Below, in pieces: positions 30,836-41,181 of a stretch of 64,000 nucleotides of DNA. The stretch lies in assembly GCA_031291035.1 (NCBI GenBank), contig JAISLI010000003.1:1-64000 (forward strand). The letters are read 5' to 3'. Below the pieces are notes generated by a model. The model had not been told where the DNA came from, made no database searches, and saw nothing but the letters and a program-made list of their open reading frames with translations. This DNA comes from Desulfovibrio sp. (GTDB lineage: Bacteria > Desulfobacterota > Desulfovibrionia > Desulfovibrionales > Desulfovibrionaceae). Numbering within the stretch: the first letter of the stretch is position 1; each line of letters opens with the position of its first letter. Position numbers and translations under genes: made by a program.

Positions 30836-32171
30836 TTGCGCGTTTATCCTGGGTCAGGTACACAAGCTCTTCCGCCACGACGAGCAGTTCTTCCAGCAGG
30901 CCGCCGCCCTGCATGGGCTGCCCGAAAAGCGCCGTCCGCCGTTCTTCAAGACCTCGTCTGTCCACCGTTTTCGGCAGAAAAGGCGCAAGCGTCTGCGACA
31001 GGCGAAAAGCGAGAAGCCATCCCTCAGCGTCGGCGAAAAACGAATTGGCCGCCTGCATGAAGCGCGCTCGTGACGCTTGCCAGTATTCCAGGGCCGCCTC
31101 GTTCGGCGCAAGGGATGCGGCCGTGCATAATGCCGCATGCAGGCTGTTCAGGGTCGCGCCGGGCAGCCCGGCGCGCCATCCCGCGAGCCAGGGGGTACGG
31201 GCAAAAAAAAGCCGGTGTCGCACCGCGAGTCGCAACAGCGCATGGCTTCGCCTCAAAGCCGAAAGCAGCGGCGCATTTTCTTTCGTATCCGGCCAAACCG
31301 TCCCGCGGCGCCGCAAATCCCACTGGCGGACAAGCCCGTTCGCGGGGACTGAGCGTGTCAGTACCCGCAGCATGACGGCCAGCCAAGCGTTGGCTTCCGG
31401 ACTGGATGGCGTCTCCAAATGCGAGTGGCTCAGCACATAGCGCCCCTTCCCATATTTTCCGCTGAGCACGAGGGGCTGTCCCGCCGGAAAGTCCGCCGAA
31501 AAATTGACGCCGTACACATCCCTCCAGAGAGCAAAAATATGTCGCGGTATGCGTCTGAGGGGCATGTCCACAATGCAGAAGTCACTGTCCGGCGCGCTGT
31601 AGGACGCCAATACCGACACGTCGCGCTTCCTTTCGCCTGTTGCCTCAAAACGTCCCGGCCACCACACGGGCAGTCTCAAACATCCCGGCTGACGGCCTTT
31701 GCCGTCCCTCTTCAACGAAGGAGGGGGTGGCCCGAATTCGTTCTCCGGTTCTATGCGCGTCAGAACATGGCCGGAAATCAGATGATGCAGACGCTCGGAG
31801 CAAACAGTCCGGCGCAGGGGGCAGATATGCAGACCTTGAGCCCGCTGTTTGTGGCTCAGGGCAAGACCGGCGCCGCCGCAAAAACCCAGGTAATTTCCGC
31901 CGCGCTCCACAAAGGCGCGTACGGCCTCCAGGCCTCTTCCGCCCAGAGCAAGCGCCTTGCGGCGCGCGCTGCCGCCGGGCACGAGCAGAAGAGGCGCGTG
32001 ATCCGGCTTGCCTAAAAACGCGCCATCGGCTATGTCTTTGGCCTTGAGCAAACGGCAGGGCATCCCCAGGGATCTCATGGCGCGCCATGCCATCAGCCCC
32101 CAGATATGGGACGCGTCCCAAAGAATGTAGAGCGCCGGAGAATGTTCCGGGATTTTTTTTGCGGCGGCCAT
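30828..32171 (-). CDS. BPL_N/type-1 glutamine-amidotransferase-like protein
   Basis: PALYILWDASHIWGLMAWRAMRSLGMPCRLLKAKDI...LLLVPGG...VRAFVERGGNYLGFCGGAGLAL; ATG at 32171 chosen because the longer ORF is antisense to valS. Confidence 0.7.
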   Translation of the reverse strand: MAAAKKIPEHSPALYILWDASHIWGLMAWRAMRSLGMPCRLLKAKDIADGAFLGKPDHAPLLLVPGGSARRKALALGGRGLEAVRAFVERGGNYLGFCGGAGLALSHKQRAQGLHICPLRRTVCSERLHHLISGHVLTRIEPENEFGPPPPSLKRDGKGRQPGCLRLPVWWPGRFEATGERKRDVSVLASYSAPDSDFCIVDMPLRRIPRHIFALWRDVYGVNFSADFPAGQPLVLSGKYGKGRYVLSHSHLETPSSPEANAWLAVMLRVLTRSVPANGLVRQWDLRRRGTVWPDTKENAPLLSALRRSHALLRLAVRHRLFFARTPWLAGWRAGLPGATLNSLHAALCTAASLAPNEAALEYWQASRARFMQAANSFFADAEGWLLAFRLSQTLAPFLPKTVDRRGLEERRTALFGQPMQGGGLLEELLVVAEELVYLTQDKRAND

Positions 32172-32207
32172 GGCGTTACTATTGCCGCTTTGTACGGAGA
32201 AAGCAAG

Positions 32208-34880
32208 ATGGCGGAACAGCTCCCCAAGGGTTATGAACCCAAAAATGTTGAATCCCGCTGGCGCAAACACTGGGAAGAAACCCGCGCTTTCACGCCGGCC
32301 CCCGAAGCGCCCGGCGAGGCGTTTTCCATCGTCATACCGCCGCCGAACGTCACCGGAGCGCTGCACATGGGTCATGCCCTCAACCTCACCCTCATAGATG
32401 TTCTTTGCCGTCATGCACGACAAAAAGGCAAAAATGTGCTCTGGATTCCCGGCACGGATCACGCCGGCATAGCCACGCAAAATGTGGTGGAACGCGCTCT
32501 GGCCAACGAAGGGAAAAAACGTCAGGATCTCGGGCGCGACGCCTTTGTGGAACGCGTCTGGGCCTGGAAGGAAGACTACGGCAATCGCATCCTTGACCAG
32601 ATCAGGGCTCTCGGCGCTTCGGTGGACTGGAGCCGGCTGCGTTTTACCATGGATGAGGGGCTCTCCGCCGCGGTTCGCAGAGTTTTTGTGCGGCTCTATC
32701 ACGAAGGGCTTGTTTACAGGGGCAAGTACATCATTAACTGGTGTTCTCGCTGCCATACGGCTCTGGCCGACGACGAAGTGGAGCATGAACAACAGAAGGG
32801 CCGCCTCTGGCGGGTGCGCTACCACCTGACGGACGGCTCCGGCTCCATTGTCGTCGCTACCTCCCGACCGGAAACCATCCCCGGCGACACGGCTGTTTGT
32901 GTCCATCCCGAAGACGATCGCTATCGGCATCTTGTCGGCAAAACCGCCCTTGTGCCCATACTCGGACGCGATATCCCCATCATCGCGGACAGCCATGTGG
33001 ACAGAAAATTCGGCACCGGAGCGCTGAAAGTGACCCCCTGCCATGACCACAACGACTGGGCGCTGGGCAACAGGCATCATCTCAAGTTCATCCAGGTCAT
33101 CGACGAAAACGGCGTTATGACCTGTGAGGCCGGGCCGTACGCGGGTCTTGCCAAGGAGGCCTGCCGGGAGAAAATTGTGGCCGACATCAAGGCAGCCGGG
33201 GATTTGCCGGACGCGGAAGATATGGAACACGCCGTCGGCCGTTGTTACCGCTGCCATACCACGGTGGAGCCGCACGTCTCCGAGCAGTGGTTTGTCGCCG
33301 CCACAAAACTGGCTCCGGCCGCCCGTGAGGCGGTGCCGGAGCTGACGCGGATATACCCTGAAGCCTGGGTGAAAACCTGGAATCACTGGCTGGACAATAT
33401 CCGCGACTGGTGTATCAGCCGCCAGATATGGTGGGGGCACCGCATACCGGCCTGGGCGTGCCCCGCCTGCGGCGCGCTGACCGTCGCCGAGGAGACGCCC
33501 CCGGTCTGCCGCGCCTGCGGCGCGGACGGTCTGACGCAGGATGAGGACGTTCTGGACACCTGGTTTTCCTCGGCCCTGTGGCCTTTTTCCACCATGGGCT
33601 GGCCTGCGGAATCGGCGGATCTGGCGCGCTGGTACCCGACATCCGTGCTGGTGACAGGCTTTGACATCCTCTTTTTCTGGGTGGCCCGCATGACGATGCT
33701 GGGATTGCATTTTATGGGCGAGCCGCCTTTCAGGCACGTCTATCTCCACGCGCTCGTGCGGGACGCCGGGGGGCATAAAATGTCCAAATCTGCCGGAAAC
33801 GTCATTGACCCGCTCGCCATGATCGACAAATACGGCTGCGACGCCCTGCGCTTCACCCTCACGGCGTTCGCCGCCATGGGCAGGGACATCCGCCTGTCCG
33901 AAGAACGCATTGAAGGTTACCGCCACTTTGTGAACAAATTGTGGAATGCCGCGCGCTTTGCCCTCATTCATCTCGCGGAAATGCCGGAAGACGTCGTTCC
34001 CGCCGCGGCGGGAGGCCTGCACCACCAATGGCTGCTGCATCGCCTGGAAACCGTCAAGAGCGGCATGGACGCCGCTTTCACGGAATACCGCTTTAACGAC
34101 GCGGCCCAGTTGGGATACAAATTTCTGTGGAATGAATTTTGCGACTGGTATCTGGAACTCGTCAAGCCGGATTTGCAGTCACAGGACACGGAACTCGTCA
34201 ACAGCGCCAGATATGTGCTCTGGCTTGCCCTGCGTGAACTGCTTGTTCTTCTGCACCCCGTCATGCCCTTTGTGACGGCGGAGATATGGCAAAGTCTGCC
34301 GTCTCCGGCCGGCAGGGCCACGGACATAGCCGGGGAACCCTGGCCCGCCCCGCGGCCCGCTTGTGTGCGCGAGGCCGAAGCGCGCCACATGGAGTTTGTT
34401 CAGGAAATCATAGTGGCGGTGCGTACCGCCAAAGCGGAATTGAACATAGCGCCGTCGCGGAAAACGGGCCTGCTTGTCCAGCCTGTGGACGCCCGGCAGG
34501 CCGCCCTGCTGGAAACGTGCCGCGGGATGATTATGACGCTGGCCCGCCTGGAATCCCTGCAAATCGGAACTCTGCTCAGTGCGCCAAGAGCTTCGGCCTC
34601 CGCGGTGGTACAGGGCTGCCAGGTGATTATGCCGCTCAAGGGCACGGTGGATCTGGCAAGCGAACTGGCGCGGCTGGACAAGGAACTGGCAAGAGTGGAA
34701 AAAGACATGACGGCCGTCAACAAAAAACTGCACAATGAAAGCTTTATCAAGCGCGCTCCGGAGGAAGTGGTGCAGCGCGAGCGCGACAAGGCCGCCGGTC
34801 TGCACGACGCAAGGGGCAAATTGCTGGCTCTCAAAAAACGTTTTGCCGAAGCGCTTGCCGACGACGAGGAGCAGGCGTGA
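32208..34880 (+). CDS. valS: Valyl-tRNA synthetase
   Basis: PPPNVTGALHMGHALN; IPGTDHAGIATQ; KMSKSAGNVIDP; C-terminal coiled coil. Confidence 0.98.
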   Translation: MAEQLPKGYEPKNVESRWRKHWEETRAFTPAPEAPGEAFSIVIPPPNVTGALHMGHALNLTLIDVLCRHARQKGKNVLWIPGTDHAGIATQNVVERALANEGKKRQDLGRDAFVERVWAWKEDYGNRILDQIRALGASVDWSRLRFTMDEGLSAAVRRVFVRLYHEGLVYRGKYIINWCSRCHTALADDEVEHEQQKGRLWRVRYHLTDGSGSIVVATSRPETIPGDTAVCVHPEDDRYRHLVGKTALVPILGRDIPIIADSHVDRKFGTGALKVTPCHDHNDWALGNRHHLKFIQVIDENGVMTCEAGPYAGLAKEACREKIVADIKAAGDLPDAEDMEHAVGRCYRCHTTVEPHVSEQWFVAATKLAPAAREAVPELTRIYPEAWVKTWNHWLDNIRDWCISRQIWWGHRIPAWACPACGALTVAEETPPVCRACGADGLTQDEDVLDTWFSSALWPFSTMGWPAESADLARWYPTSVLVTGFDILFFWVARMTMLGLHFMGEPPFRHVYLHALVRDAGGHKMSKSAGNVIDPLAMIDKYGCDALRFTLTAFAAMGRDIRLSEERIEGYRHFVNKLWNAARFALIHLAEMPEDVVPAAAGGLHHQWLLHRLETVKSGMDAAFTEYRFNDAAQLGYKFLWNEFCDWYLELVKPDLQSQDTELVNSARYVLWLALRELLVLLHPVMPFVTAEIWQSLPSPAGRATDIAGEPWPAPRPACVREAEARHMEFVQEIIVAVRTAKAELNIAPSRKTGLLVQPVDARQAALLETCRGMIMTLARLESLQIGTLLSAPRASASAVVQGCQVIMPLKGTVDLASELARLDKELARVEKDMTAVNKKLHNESFIKRAPEEVVQRERDKAAGLHDARGKLLALKKRFAEALADDEEQA

Positions 34881-34898
34881 AAATCCGCGAGTGTTCCT

Positions 34899-35042
34899 AT
34901 GACATTTAACCCGTTAAAAAGTCGAACGCCTACTTTCAGGCCACTCACTAAGGAGGAAAAGGAAACGTGCGACAGTTGCGTTTTCTGTCACACGCGGGTC
35001 GCGGGGACGGATTTGGGGAAGTTGAAACGGCTTGCCGGATGA
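34899..35042 (+). CDS. Putative 47-aa Cys-rich small protein
   Basis: MTFNPLKSRTPTFRPLTKEEKETCDSCVFCHTRVAGTDLGKLKRLAG; CxxCxxCH; 18 bp downstream of valS; below ORF-track cutoff. Confidence 0.4.
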   Translation: MTFNPLKSRTPTFRPLTKEEKETCDSCVFCHTRVAGTDLGKLKRLAG

Positions 35043-35137
35043 ACGATTCGGTCTGCCACCCCTGAGCTTCACGCCTGGACGGAAGAAAGCCGCTCAGCGT
35101 CCGCTTGCGGAGAGCAAGCCGTTTTTCCCGGCCATGC

Positions 35138-36130
35138 TCAAACGGCGGCGTAATGATCGAATCCGGCGGCCCTGAACGGTTGGCCGTTGACGGTGATCTC
35201 CGGCTGTTCCCGTACAATTCCCGCGGACGTGAGGCCCTGAACGGCTTTTTGAAATTTCGGAAAGAATTCCGGCGCGCACGCGCCCAGCAAGGCATAGTCC
35301 TCTCCGCCCAGCAGGGCTTCCATTACGGGGTCTTTCCCCTGTTCCGCCGCGAAACGGCACACTTCAGGATGCAGGGCTTCCCGCGGCAGATGAAGGGCCG
35401 CGCCCAGCCCGCGTTTCGTTCCCTTGCCCTGAAGCAGGCGCGGCAGATCGCGCGCAACGCCGTCTGAAATATCCATAAGGGTCGGCGGGCGGACTGTGTC
35501 CGCGAGGCGGGCAATGGCGAGCCCGGCCTGAATCAGCGGCAGAGGGCGCAGGTGCGCCGAGCAGGCGTCCGGCCAGACATCAAGCGCTTCACGGCCCCGT
35601 GTTTCCAGCGCATGCAACCCAACCCGGGCAAGGCCGAGGGGGCCGACAACGAAAAGGATATCGCCGGGTCTGCAGCCGTCCCGCCGCAACGCAAGGCCGT
35701 TTGCCGCCGGTTTCCCCCAAATGGTGACGGCAATGTAAATCCGTTCGCAGGCGGCCAGATCTCCCCCCGCGAGAACACAATCATACCGCCTGGCAAGGGC
35801 GGCCATGCCGCTGAAAAAAGCGTCAAGCCATGCCATGTCGGTAAGTGGAGGCAGCCCGAGGCAGAGCGTAAAGCCGAGCGGATTCGCGCCGCAGGCGGCC
35901 ATGTCGCTGATATTGACGGCCAGAGCCTTGTGTCCGATTTCTTCCGGGGTAAAGTAGCCGCGTCTGAAATGCGCATCCTCCAGAAAAAGGTCGCTGCTCA
36001 CGCACAGGGCGCTGTCCACCGTGATGACGGCCGCATCATCGCCGCGCCCGAGAAGCAATGAATCGTGACTGTCGGGGAAGTGCCGCGCGAGGCGGGCCAG
36101 AACGGAATCTTCGGAACAGAGCGGGGTCAC
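35138..36130 (-). CDS. thiL: Thiamine-monophosphate kinase
   Basis: [52 protein letters not shown]. Confidence 0.93.
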   Translation of the reverse strand: MTPLCSEDSVLARLARHFPDSHDSLLLGRGDDAAVITVDSALCVSSDLFLEDAHFRRGYFTPEEIGHKALAVNISDMAACGANPLGFTLCLGLPPLTDMAWLDAFFSGMAALARRYDCVLAGGDLAACERIYIAVTIWGKPAANGLALRRDGCRPGDILFVVGPLGLARVGLHALETRGREALDVWPDACSAHLRPLPLIQAGLAIARLADTVRPPTLMDISDGVARDLPRLLQGKGTKRGLGAALHLPREALHPEVCRFAAEQGKDPVMEALLGGEDYALLGACAPEFFPKFQKAVQGLTSAGIVREQPEITVNGQPFRAAGFDHYAAV

Positions 36131-37407
36131 GGCTGTTTTGGCGGTTCAATGACCTCCACGCCGTCCATATACGGTATCAGTACCTTGGGCAAACGAACGC
36201 TGCCGTCTTTTTGCTGGCCGTTCTCCAGAATGGCGGCAATCGTGCGTCCCGTCGGCAGCCCGGAACCGTTGAGGGTATGGAGAAACACGGCCTTGCCGCC
36301 CCGTGGTTTGAAGCGGATATTGGCCCGCCGGGCCTGAAAATCAGTACAGTTGGAGCAGGAGGAGATTTCGCGGTGGACGGCTTGCGCGGGCAGCCAGACC
36401 TCCACGTCATACGTTTTCGCGCTGCTGAACCCCATGTCGCCGGCGCAGAGGGTAACGACCCTGTAGGGCAGTTCCAGCAGTTCCAGCAGACGGCAGGCGT
36501 GGCCGCGCATGATCTCAAGCTGGTTGAAGCTGTCTTCGGGATGGGCGAAGCGTACCATTTCCACCTTGGTGAACTGGTGCATGCGGATGATTCCACGCGT
36601 GTCCTTGCCCGCGGCGCCGGCCTCCGCGCGGAAACAGGGGGTGGCGGAGCAGAAGGCGCGCGGCAGAAGCTCCCCGTCCAGCACTTCTCCGGCGTACAGG
36701 TTGGTCAGTGGCACTTCGGCCGTGGGAATCAGGTACTGCTCCCTGCCGCGCAGGGCAAAAAGATCTTCCTCGAATTTCGGCAACTGGCCGGTGCCCGTCA
36801 TGGCGGCGCTGTTAACGATGAATGGCGGATTTATTTCAATGTAGCCGTTTGCCGCGTGCTGATCCAGAAAGAAGTTGACCAGCGCCCGTTCCAGCTTCGC
36901 GGCCCAGCCCCGTAAACACACAAAACGGCTGCCCGCCAGGCGACTGGCCCGTTCAAAATCAAAACCGCCCAGACGTACGCCGATATCCCCATGTTCGGCG
37001 GGCGAAAAATCAAAGACGCGGATTTCGCCCCAACGTACGACCTCCACATTTTCCGTTTCATCCTTGCCTTTGGGCACACTGCCATCCGGAATATTGGGCA
37101 CGCGCATCAGCCACGCCTCCACGTCGGCCCTGGCTTGCCCCGCCTCCATATCCAGCGCCCTGATGCGCTCCGCAAGCGCGCCCAGTTCCGCCTGCATGGC
37201 CGTGGTGTCTTCGCCTTCGCGTTTGAGGGCGGCAACCTGCCCGGAGGCGGTGTTACGCCGGTTTTTCATCGCCTCCACTTCAGCAAGGAGGGCGCGGCGG
37301 CGTTTGTCCAGAACAAGAAATTCTCCGACATCAATGTCACAATGGCGGTCCGCCAGGACTCCGGCAAGAATATGCGGCTGTTTTTGCACCAGTTTGAGGT
37401 CAATCAT
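36127..37407 (-). CDS. serS: Seryl-tRNA synthetase
   Basis: [59 protein letters not shown]. Confidence 0.97.
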   Translation of the reverse strand: MIDLKLVQKQPHILAGVLADRHCDIDVGEFLVLDKRRRALLAEVEAMKNRRNTASGQVAALKREGEDTTAMQAELGALAERIRALDMEAGQARADVEAWLMRVPNIPDGSVPKGKDETENVEVVRWGEIRVFDFSPAEHGDIGVRLGGFDFERASRLAGSRFVCLRGWAAKLERALVNFFLDQHAANGYIEINPPFIVNSAAMTGTGQLPKFEEDLFALRGREQYLIPTAEVPLTNLYAGEVLDGELLPRAFCSATPCFRAEAGAAGKDTRGIIRMHQFTKVEMVRFAHPEDSFNQLEIMRGHACRLLELLELPYRVVTLCAGDMGFSSAKTYDVEVWLPAQAVHREISSCSNCTDFQARRANIRFKPRGGKAVFLHTLNGSGLPTGRTIAAILENGQQKDGSVRLPKVLIPYMDGVEVIEPPKQP

Positions 37408-37616
37408 GCGGGCTCCGGATGCGACATATCAATTTTCATATCCGCCGGCAGGGGCCATGTCAACAGTTGCAGCCCACGTGTCTAGAAAATATATTGACAT
37501 CTTTTAAAAAATCGGCAAAATTAAAATCCCGGTGTTTCCGGTTTGTCAATTCCGTTTGAAACACCGGCCGTTTTCGTGAAAGGAAGAAAAAATGCTCAAG
37601 AGAGAGGAGGTTTGAC

Positions 37617-38300
37617 ATGAAACGCGGTATTGCCGTCCTGGCGGTTGTTTTTACTTTACTGGCCCCGAGTCTGTCCGCGGCGGAAGGCACGGGGATGTAT
37701 CTTGCCCCAAAGTTCCTGATGTCTTTTCAAAACACGGGGACGATGAGCCGCTCCTCGCATTTGCAGGGGTCAGGGCTGGACAGCTACAGTCAGTTCACTT
37801 TGGGCGGAGGACTGGCCGCCGGATATGATTTTTGGCCGCAGCAGATGCTGCCCCTTCGCGCTGAAGTTGAATTCGCTCTGCGCGGCAACAGCGAAAAAGG
37901 TTGGAATTCCGACGGCGCGGCCTTTGTTGACGACATCAAGGGCACATGGAACAATTCCACCCTGTTTGCCAATCTGTACTGGGATTTTCACAACGACTCG
38001 GCCCTGACTCCCTATGTCGGCGGCGGGCTCGGCATGGCTTTCAACTATACCGGCTATGATTTTTACGACAAAAACATCAGAACAAAGATTTCCATGGACG
38101 ACCACTACACCAATTTAGCCTGGAACTTGGGCGCGGGCGTCGCCTTCAGTTTCAATGACAATTTTGCCGTGGATCTGGGCTACCGTTTTGTATACCTCGG
38201 CTACAACGAGGTCAGCACAATCGTTGGGGGGAGCAAGGTTGAAATCTCCAATCGTCCCTATAACAACGAGTTTATGCTGGGTCTGCGCTTCATGTTTTAG
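37617..38300 (+). CDS. Outer-membrane beta-barrel protein (opacity/Ail-like)
   Basis: Signal peptide; alternating strands; [19 protein letters not shown], terminal LGLRFMF. Confidence 0.85.
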   Translation: MKRGIAVLAVVFTLLAPSLSAAEGTGMYLAPKFLMSFQNTGTMSRSSHLQGSGLDSYSQFTLGGGLAAGYDFWPQQMLPLRAEVEFALRGNSEKGWNSDGAAFVDDIKGTWNNSTLFANLYWDFHNDSALTPYVGGGLGMAFNYTGYDFYDKNIRTKISMDDHYTNLAWNLGAGVAFSFNDNFAVDLGYRFVYLGYNEVSTIVGGSKVEISNRPYNNEFMLGLRFMF

Positions 38301-38303
38301 AGC

Positions 38304-38423
38304 GGTTTACGAATGAAACGAGTGAATGGCTCCGCAAGGATTTGCTGCCGGAAAATCCTTGCCGCGAAACAGAAGCAGGCGGGCTTTGCCCGCCGTAAGC
38401 GAACTGTTGCAAGCGTTAATTGT
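38304..38423. repeat. Dispersed intergenic repeat, copy B
   Basis: Alignable to 2323-2442; CGAATGAAACGAGTGAATGGCTCCGCAAGGATTTG...AATCCTTGCCGCGAAACAGAAGCAGGCGGGCTTTG. Confidence 0.75.
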
Positions 38424-38442
38424 TATAACCTGGAATCGCGCC

Positions 38443-38476
38443 CCGTTTCTGTGCCGCCGCGGCGGCACAGAAACGG
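38443..38476. terminator. 34-bp perfect palindrome, probable terminator hairpin
   Basis: CCGTTTCTGTGCCGCCGCGGCGGCACAGAAACGG followed by AATTGTTTTGC. Confidence 0.65.
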
Positions 38477-38543
38477 AATTGTTTTGCAATCGGCCTTTGC
38501 CGCAGGATTGGCGCGTTGTTTTGCGCCGTCCTGAGGAGAGTGC

Positions 38544-39845
38544 GTGAAAATGGAAAATCAGAGACTCAACGCCCCTTCGTTTCCCCAATCCTCCATGCCG
38601 GACAAGCTGCCCACCCCCTCGTCGAAAACGGCCGGCGGCGGAAAACTTGTTTCGGTGACCATTGCGGCCTTGCTGCTGGTCGGCGGCGCGGCCTTCTGGC
38701 TAACCCGCGACGGGGAAACGCGCGACGCTTTGCGCGAACAGGCTACGGCGGCTCTTGACAGCTTGACGCAAGATATGCCGCTGGCCTCTCTGGGCGATTC
38801 CCTGCGCGGCGCAAGACCCGCCGCGCCACACGCGGGATATCCCCAAAACAGAGGCGCCGGCGGCGGAGCGGGGACTTTCGGCCCTGTGGTGCAAGGGGCT
38901 GTCGCCGCGCCGCTGGACCGGTCTTTGCCGCCGGAGGGAAGCGCGGCCCAGACCTCCCCCGTTGTCGTTGTTTCTCCCTCAGGGCCGGCGGGAGCAAGCC
39001 CTTCGCCGCAGGCCGCGCCGCCCAGGGTGACCGCGGATACAACCGTGCGGCCTGACTTTATTGAAGATCTGGCCGCGTATATTGTCTCCCGCTACAGTCC
39101 CGGACAAAGGCAGGGTTCCCTGTCTCTCGGCATACAGGGGATTAATCAGCGCTACGGCACAAAAATGACGGGCCTTGCGGACGGCGGCCAGAGCCAGGGC
39201 AACAGGGCGGGCATATTGCGCTATGTATTTTCTCCCGCCATGATTCAGGGCCTGTACGGCCTGTATGTCGATCGTTTTCTGGAGGCCCTGCGGGAGCGCA
39301 GCGCGGGAAAATTTTTTACCCCGGAGCAGACGCGGCAGCTTTTTATGGCCCTCGCCGGACGCAGCGTCATGTTGGCCGGGGGCTTGGAGGGCGTGGCCGC
39401 CCTGCCGGATCTGGGCGGACGCCTGAAAAAACTGGAACAGGTTTCGCGGAACGTGGTCAGCGTGAACTCCGAAATAATGCAGGTCGTCTTCGAGCTTGAT
39501 CAACTGCGGGAAAGCCAGGCCCCGCGCGGGCGCATCGACGGGGCGCAGGCCCGTCTGGACGTTCTGGGCGCCCGCTACCGCAAGGCGCTGGAGGAGAGGG
39601 GGGCGGCGCAGCGGGCTCTGGTGGCCGACATCCGCAAGGGAGGCGGGCAGTCGCTGGACGATGACACTCTGCTTTTTCTCGCCCACTGGGTGGAACGCCG
39701 TCTGCGCGACACGCCCCAGCCTTTGATTTCGACGCGAAGCGCCGCCGGAGTGTTGCGCGATCTGGCGCGCCGTTGCGCGCAATCAGGCGAGTCCCCCGCA
39801 GCGGCGAACGCCTCGCCGATCTTCCCATCCGGCGGCCTGCCGTAA
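38544..39845 (+). CDS. Inner-membrane-anchored protein of unknown function
   Basis: Single N-terminal TM (LVSVTIAALLLVGGAAFWL), Pro/Gly-rich linker, helical C-terminal domain. Confidence 0.65.
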   Translation: MKMENQRLNAPSFPQSSMPDKLPTPSSKTAGGGKLVSVTIAALLLVGGAAFWLTRDGETRDALREQATAALDSLTQDMPLASLGDSLRGARPAAPHAGYPQNRGAGGGAGTFGPVVQGAVAAPLDRSLPPEGSAAQTSPVVVVSPSGPAGASPSPQAAPPRVTADTTVRPDFIEDLAAYIVSRYSPGQRQGSLSLGIQGINQRYGTKMTGLADGGQSQGNRAGILRYVFSPAMIQGLYGLYVDRFLEALRERSAGKFFTPEQTRQLFMALAGRSVMLAGGLEGVAALPDLGGRLKKLEQVSRNVVSVNSEIMQVVFELDQLRESQAPRGRIDGAQARLDVLGARYRKALEERGAAQRALVADIRKGGGQSLDDDTLLFLAHWVERRLRDTPQPLISTRSAAGVLRDLARRCAQSGESPAAANASPIFPSGGLP

Positions 39846-40399
39846 TGGAGGCGCTGCTCTTTGTGGGCGGCACACGCTGCGGCAAAAGTTCCCTTGCTCT
39901 TCGCTGGGCCGAATCCCGGGCCGGCAGACGTCTGTTTGTGGCCACCTGCGTGCCTGAGGACGCGGAAATGATGGAGCGCGTCGGCCGGCACAGGGCCGGG
40001 CGCGGCTCTGCCTGGGAATGCCTTGAGGAGGGGATTGACCCGCAGAAAGCCCTTGAGGCGCGGTTCTTTTCGCCCGGAGCGGACAGGCCGGGCGTGCTGC
40101 TTTTCGACTGTGTGAGCATGTGGATCGCCAACATGCTGTACGCCGGGCTGACGCCGGATGACGCCCTTTCGAGGGTGGATCTGTTCGCGGAATATCTGAC
40201 CGGGCTTGGTCTCCCCGCCGCTCTGGTCAGCGCGGAAGCCGGTCTCGGCATTGTACCGGCCAATCCTGTCGGACGGCGTTTTCAGGACACGCTGGGGTTG
40301 GCCAACCAGAGGCTGGCCCGCGCTTGCCGGACTGTCATTCTCGTCAGATGCGGTTTGCCCTTGCCCGTCAAAGGCGCTCTGCCGGAAGGGTTATGCTGA
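39845..40399 (+). CDS. cobU: Adenosylcobinamide kinase/guanylyltransferase-like
   Basis: LFVGGTRCGKSSLALRWAES; VLLFDCVSMWIANML; ALVSAEAGLGIVPANPVGRRFQDTLGLANQRLA. Confidence 0.9.
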   Translation: MEALLFVGGTRCGKSSLALRWAESRAGRRLFVATCVPEDAEMMERVGRHRAGRGSAWECLEEGIDPQKALEARFFSPGADRPGVLLFDCVSMWIANMLYAGLTPDDALSRVDLFAEYLTGLGLPAALVSAEAGLGIVPANPVGRRFQDTLGLANQRLARACRTVILVRCGLPLPVKGALPEGLC

Positions 40400-41181
40400 G
40401 ACTCTTTTTCAGCGCTCCCGCGCGCAAGTACTGCGTCGTTTTTTGTCTGTCTTTTCTCGCGCCGGCGTATGCCGCCGCGACAACGCGCGTCGGTGATGCC
40501 TCCCTTGCGGCCCAATGTCCCGCGCAAATCGGAAAAGCCATAGACGACGCGAATGTGGCCGCCTTTGAAAAACTGGTGGATATCAATGCCATTCTGGACG
40601 CCGCCCTCAATATTTTCTTGCGTGATCTTGACGCCATGCAGGCGGCGGGCGAGCTTCCCCCCATGCTGGCGCTGCTTTTTTCCGGCGCCGCCATGCGGGA
40701 TGCCGCCGGAGCGCAGGTGCGCAATCTGCTCATCAATGAAACCAGGGCGTTTGTGCTGAACGGCGTGGACTCCGGCGCGTTTGCCGGTCGTCCTCCGGGC
40801 GGCCGGGCCGCCCGGGGCCTTCTTGCTCCCCTTTTTGCCGAGGCCTCCACCGGGCGCAAGGAAATTCGGGATATTGGCGTACCCGTCCCCGAAGGCGGGG
40901 ACTGGATTATTCCCTTTGTCGTGCATGATTTCGGCAACGGCGAAAGCTATCCGGTGCTGGGCCGCGTGAGTCCGGCGAAAAACGGATTCCGCCTGACAGG
41001 AGTTGAGAATCTGGAGGAGATCATGCGGCGCGTCAATGAGGAGCGCAAGCAACAGGAAGAAGAGGGAAGTGACCCGCAGCAGCTTCATTCGTCCGGGCAT
41101 GGCGGTGTTTTCGCTGGTTTTCTTTTGGCTGGCGAGCGTGGTCCGGGCCTGGTCGGCCGGCGACGCGCCGGCCTTCTCTGA
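40393..41181 (+). CDS. Exported protein of unknown function
   Basis: Signal peptide MLRLFFSAPARKYCVVFCLSFLAPAYAA; no recognised domain. Confidence 0.6.
   Translation: MLRLFFSAPARKYCVVFCLSFLAPAYAAATTRVGDASLAAQCPAQIGKAIDDANVAAFEKLVDINAILDAALNIFLRDLDAMQAAGELPPMLALLFSGAAMRDAAGAQVRNLLINETRAFVLNGVDSGAFAGRPPGGRAARGLLAPLFAEASTGRKEIRDIGVPVPEGGDWIIPFVVHDFGNGESYPVLGRVSPAKNGFRLTGVENLEEIMRRVNEERKQQEEEGSDPQQLHSSGHGGVFAGFLLAGERGPGLVGRRRAGLL

Noticed and set aside
32172-34040. N-terminal two-fifths to half of the 1070-aa minus-strand ORF (30828-34040)
   Set aside because: Entirely antisense to the well-supported valS; the translated segment is low-information and Arg/Gly/His rich as expected for GC-rich antisense reading. 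Only 30828-32171 kept.
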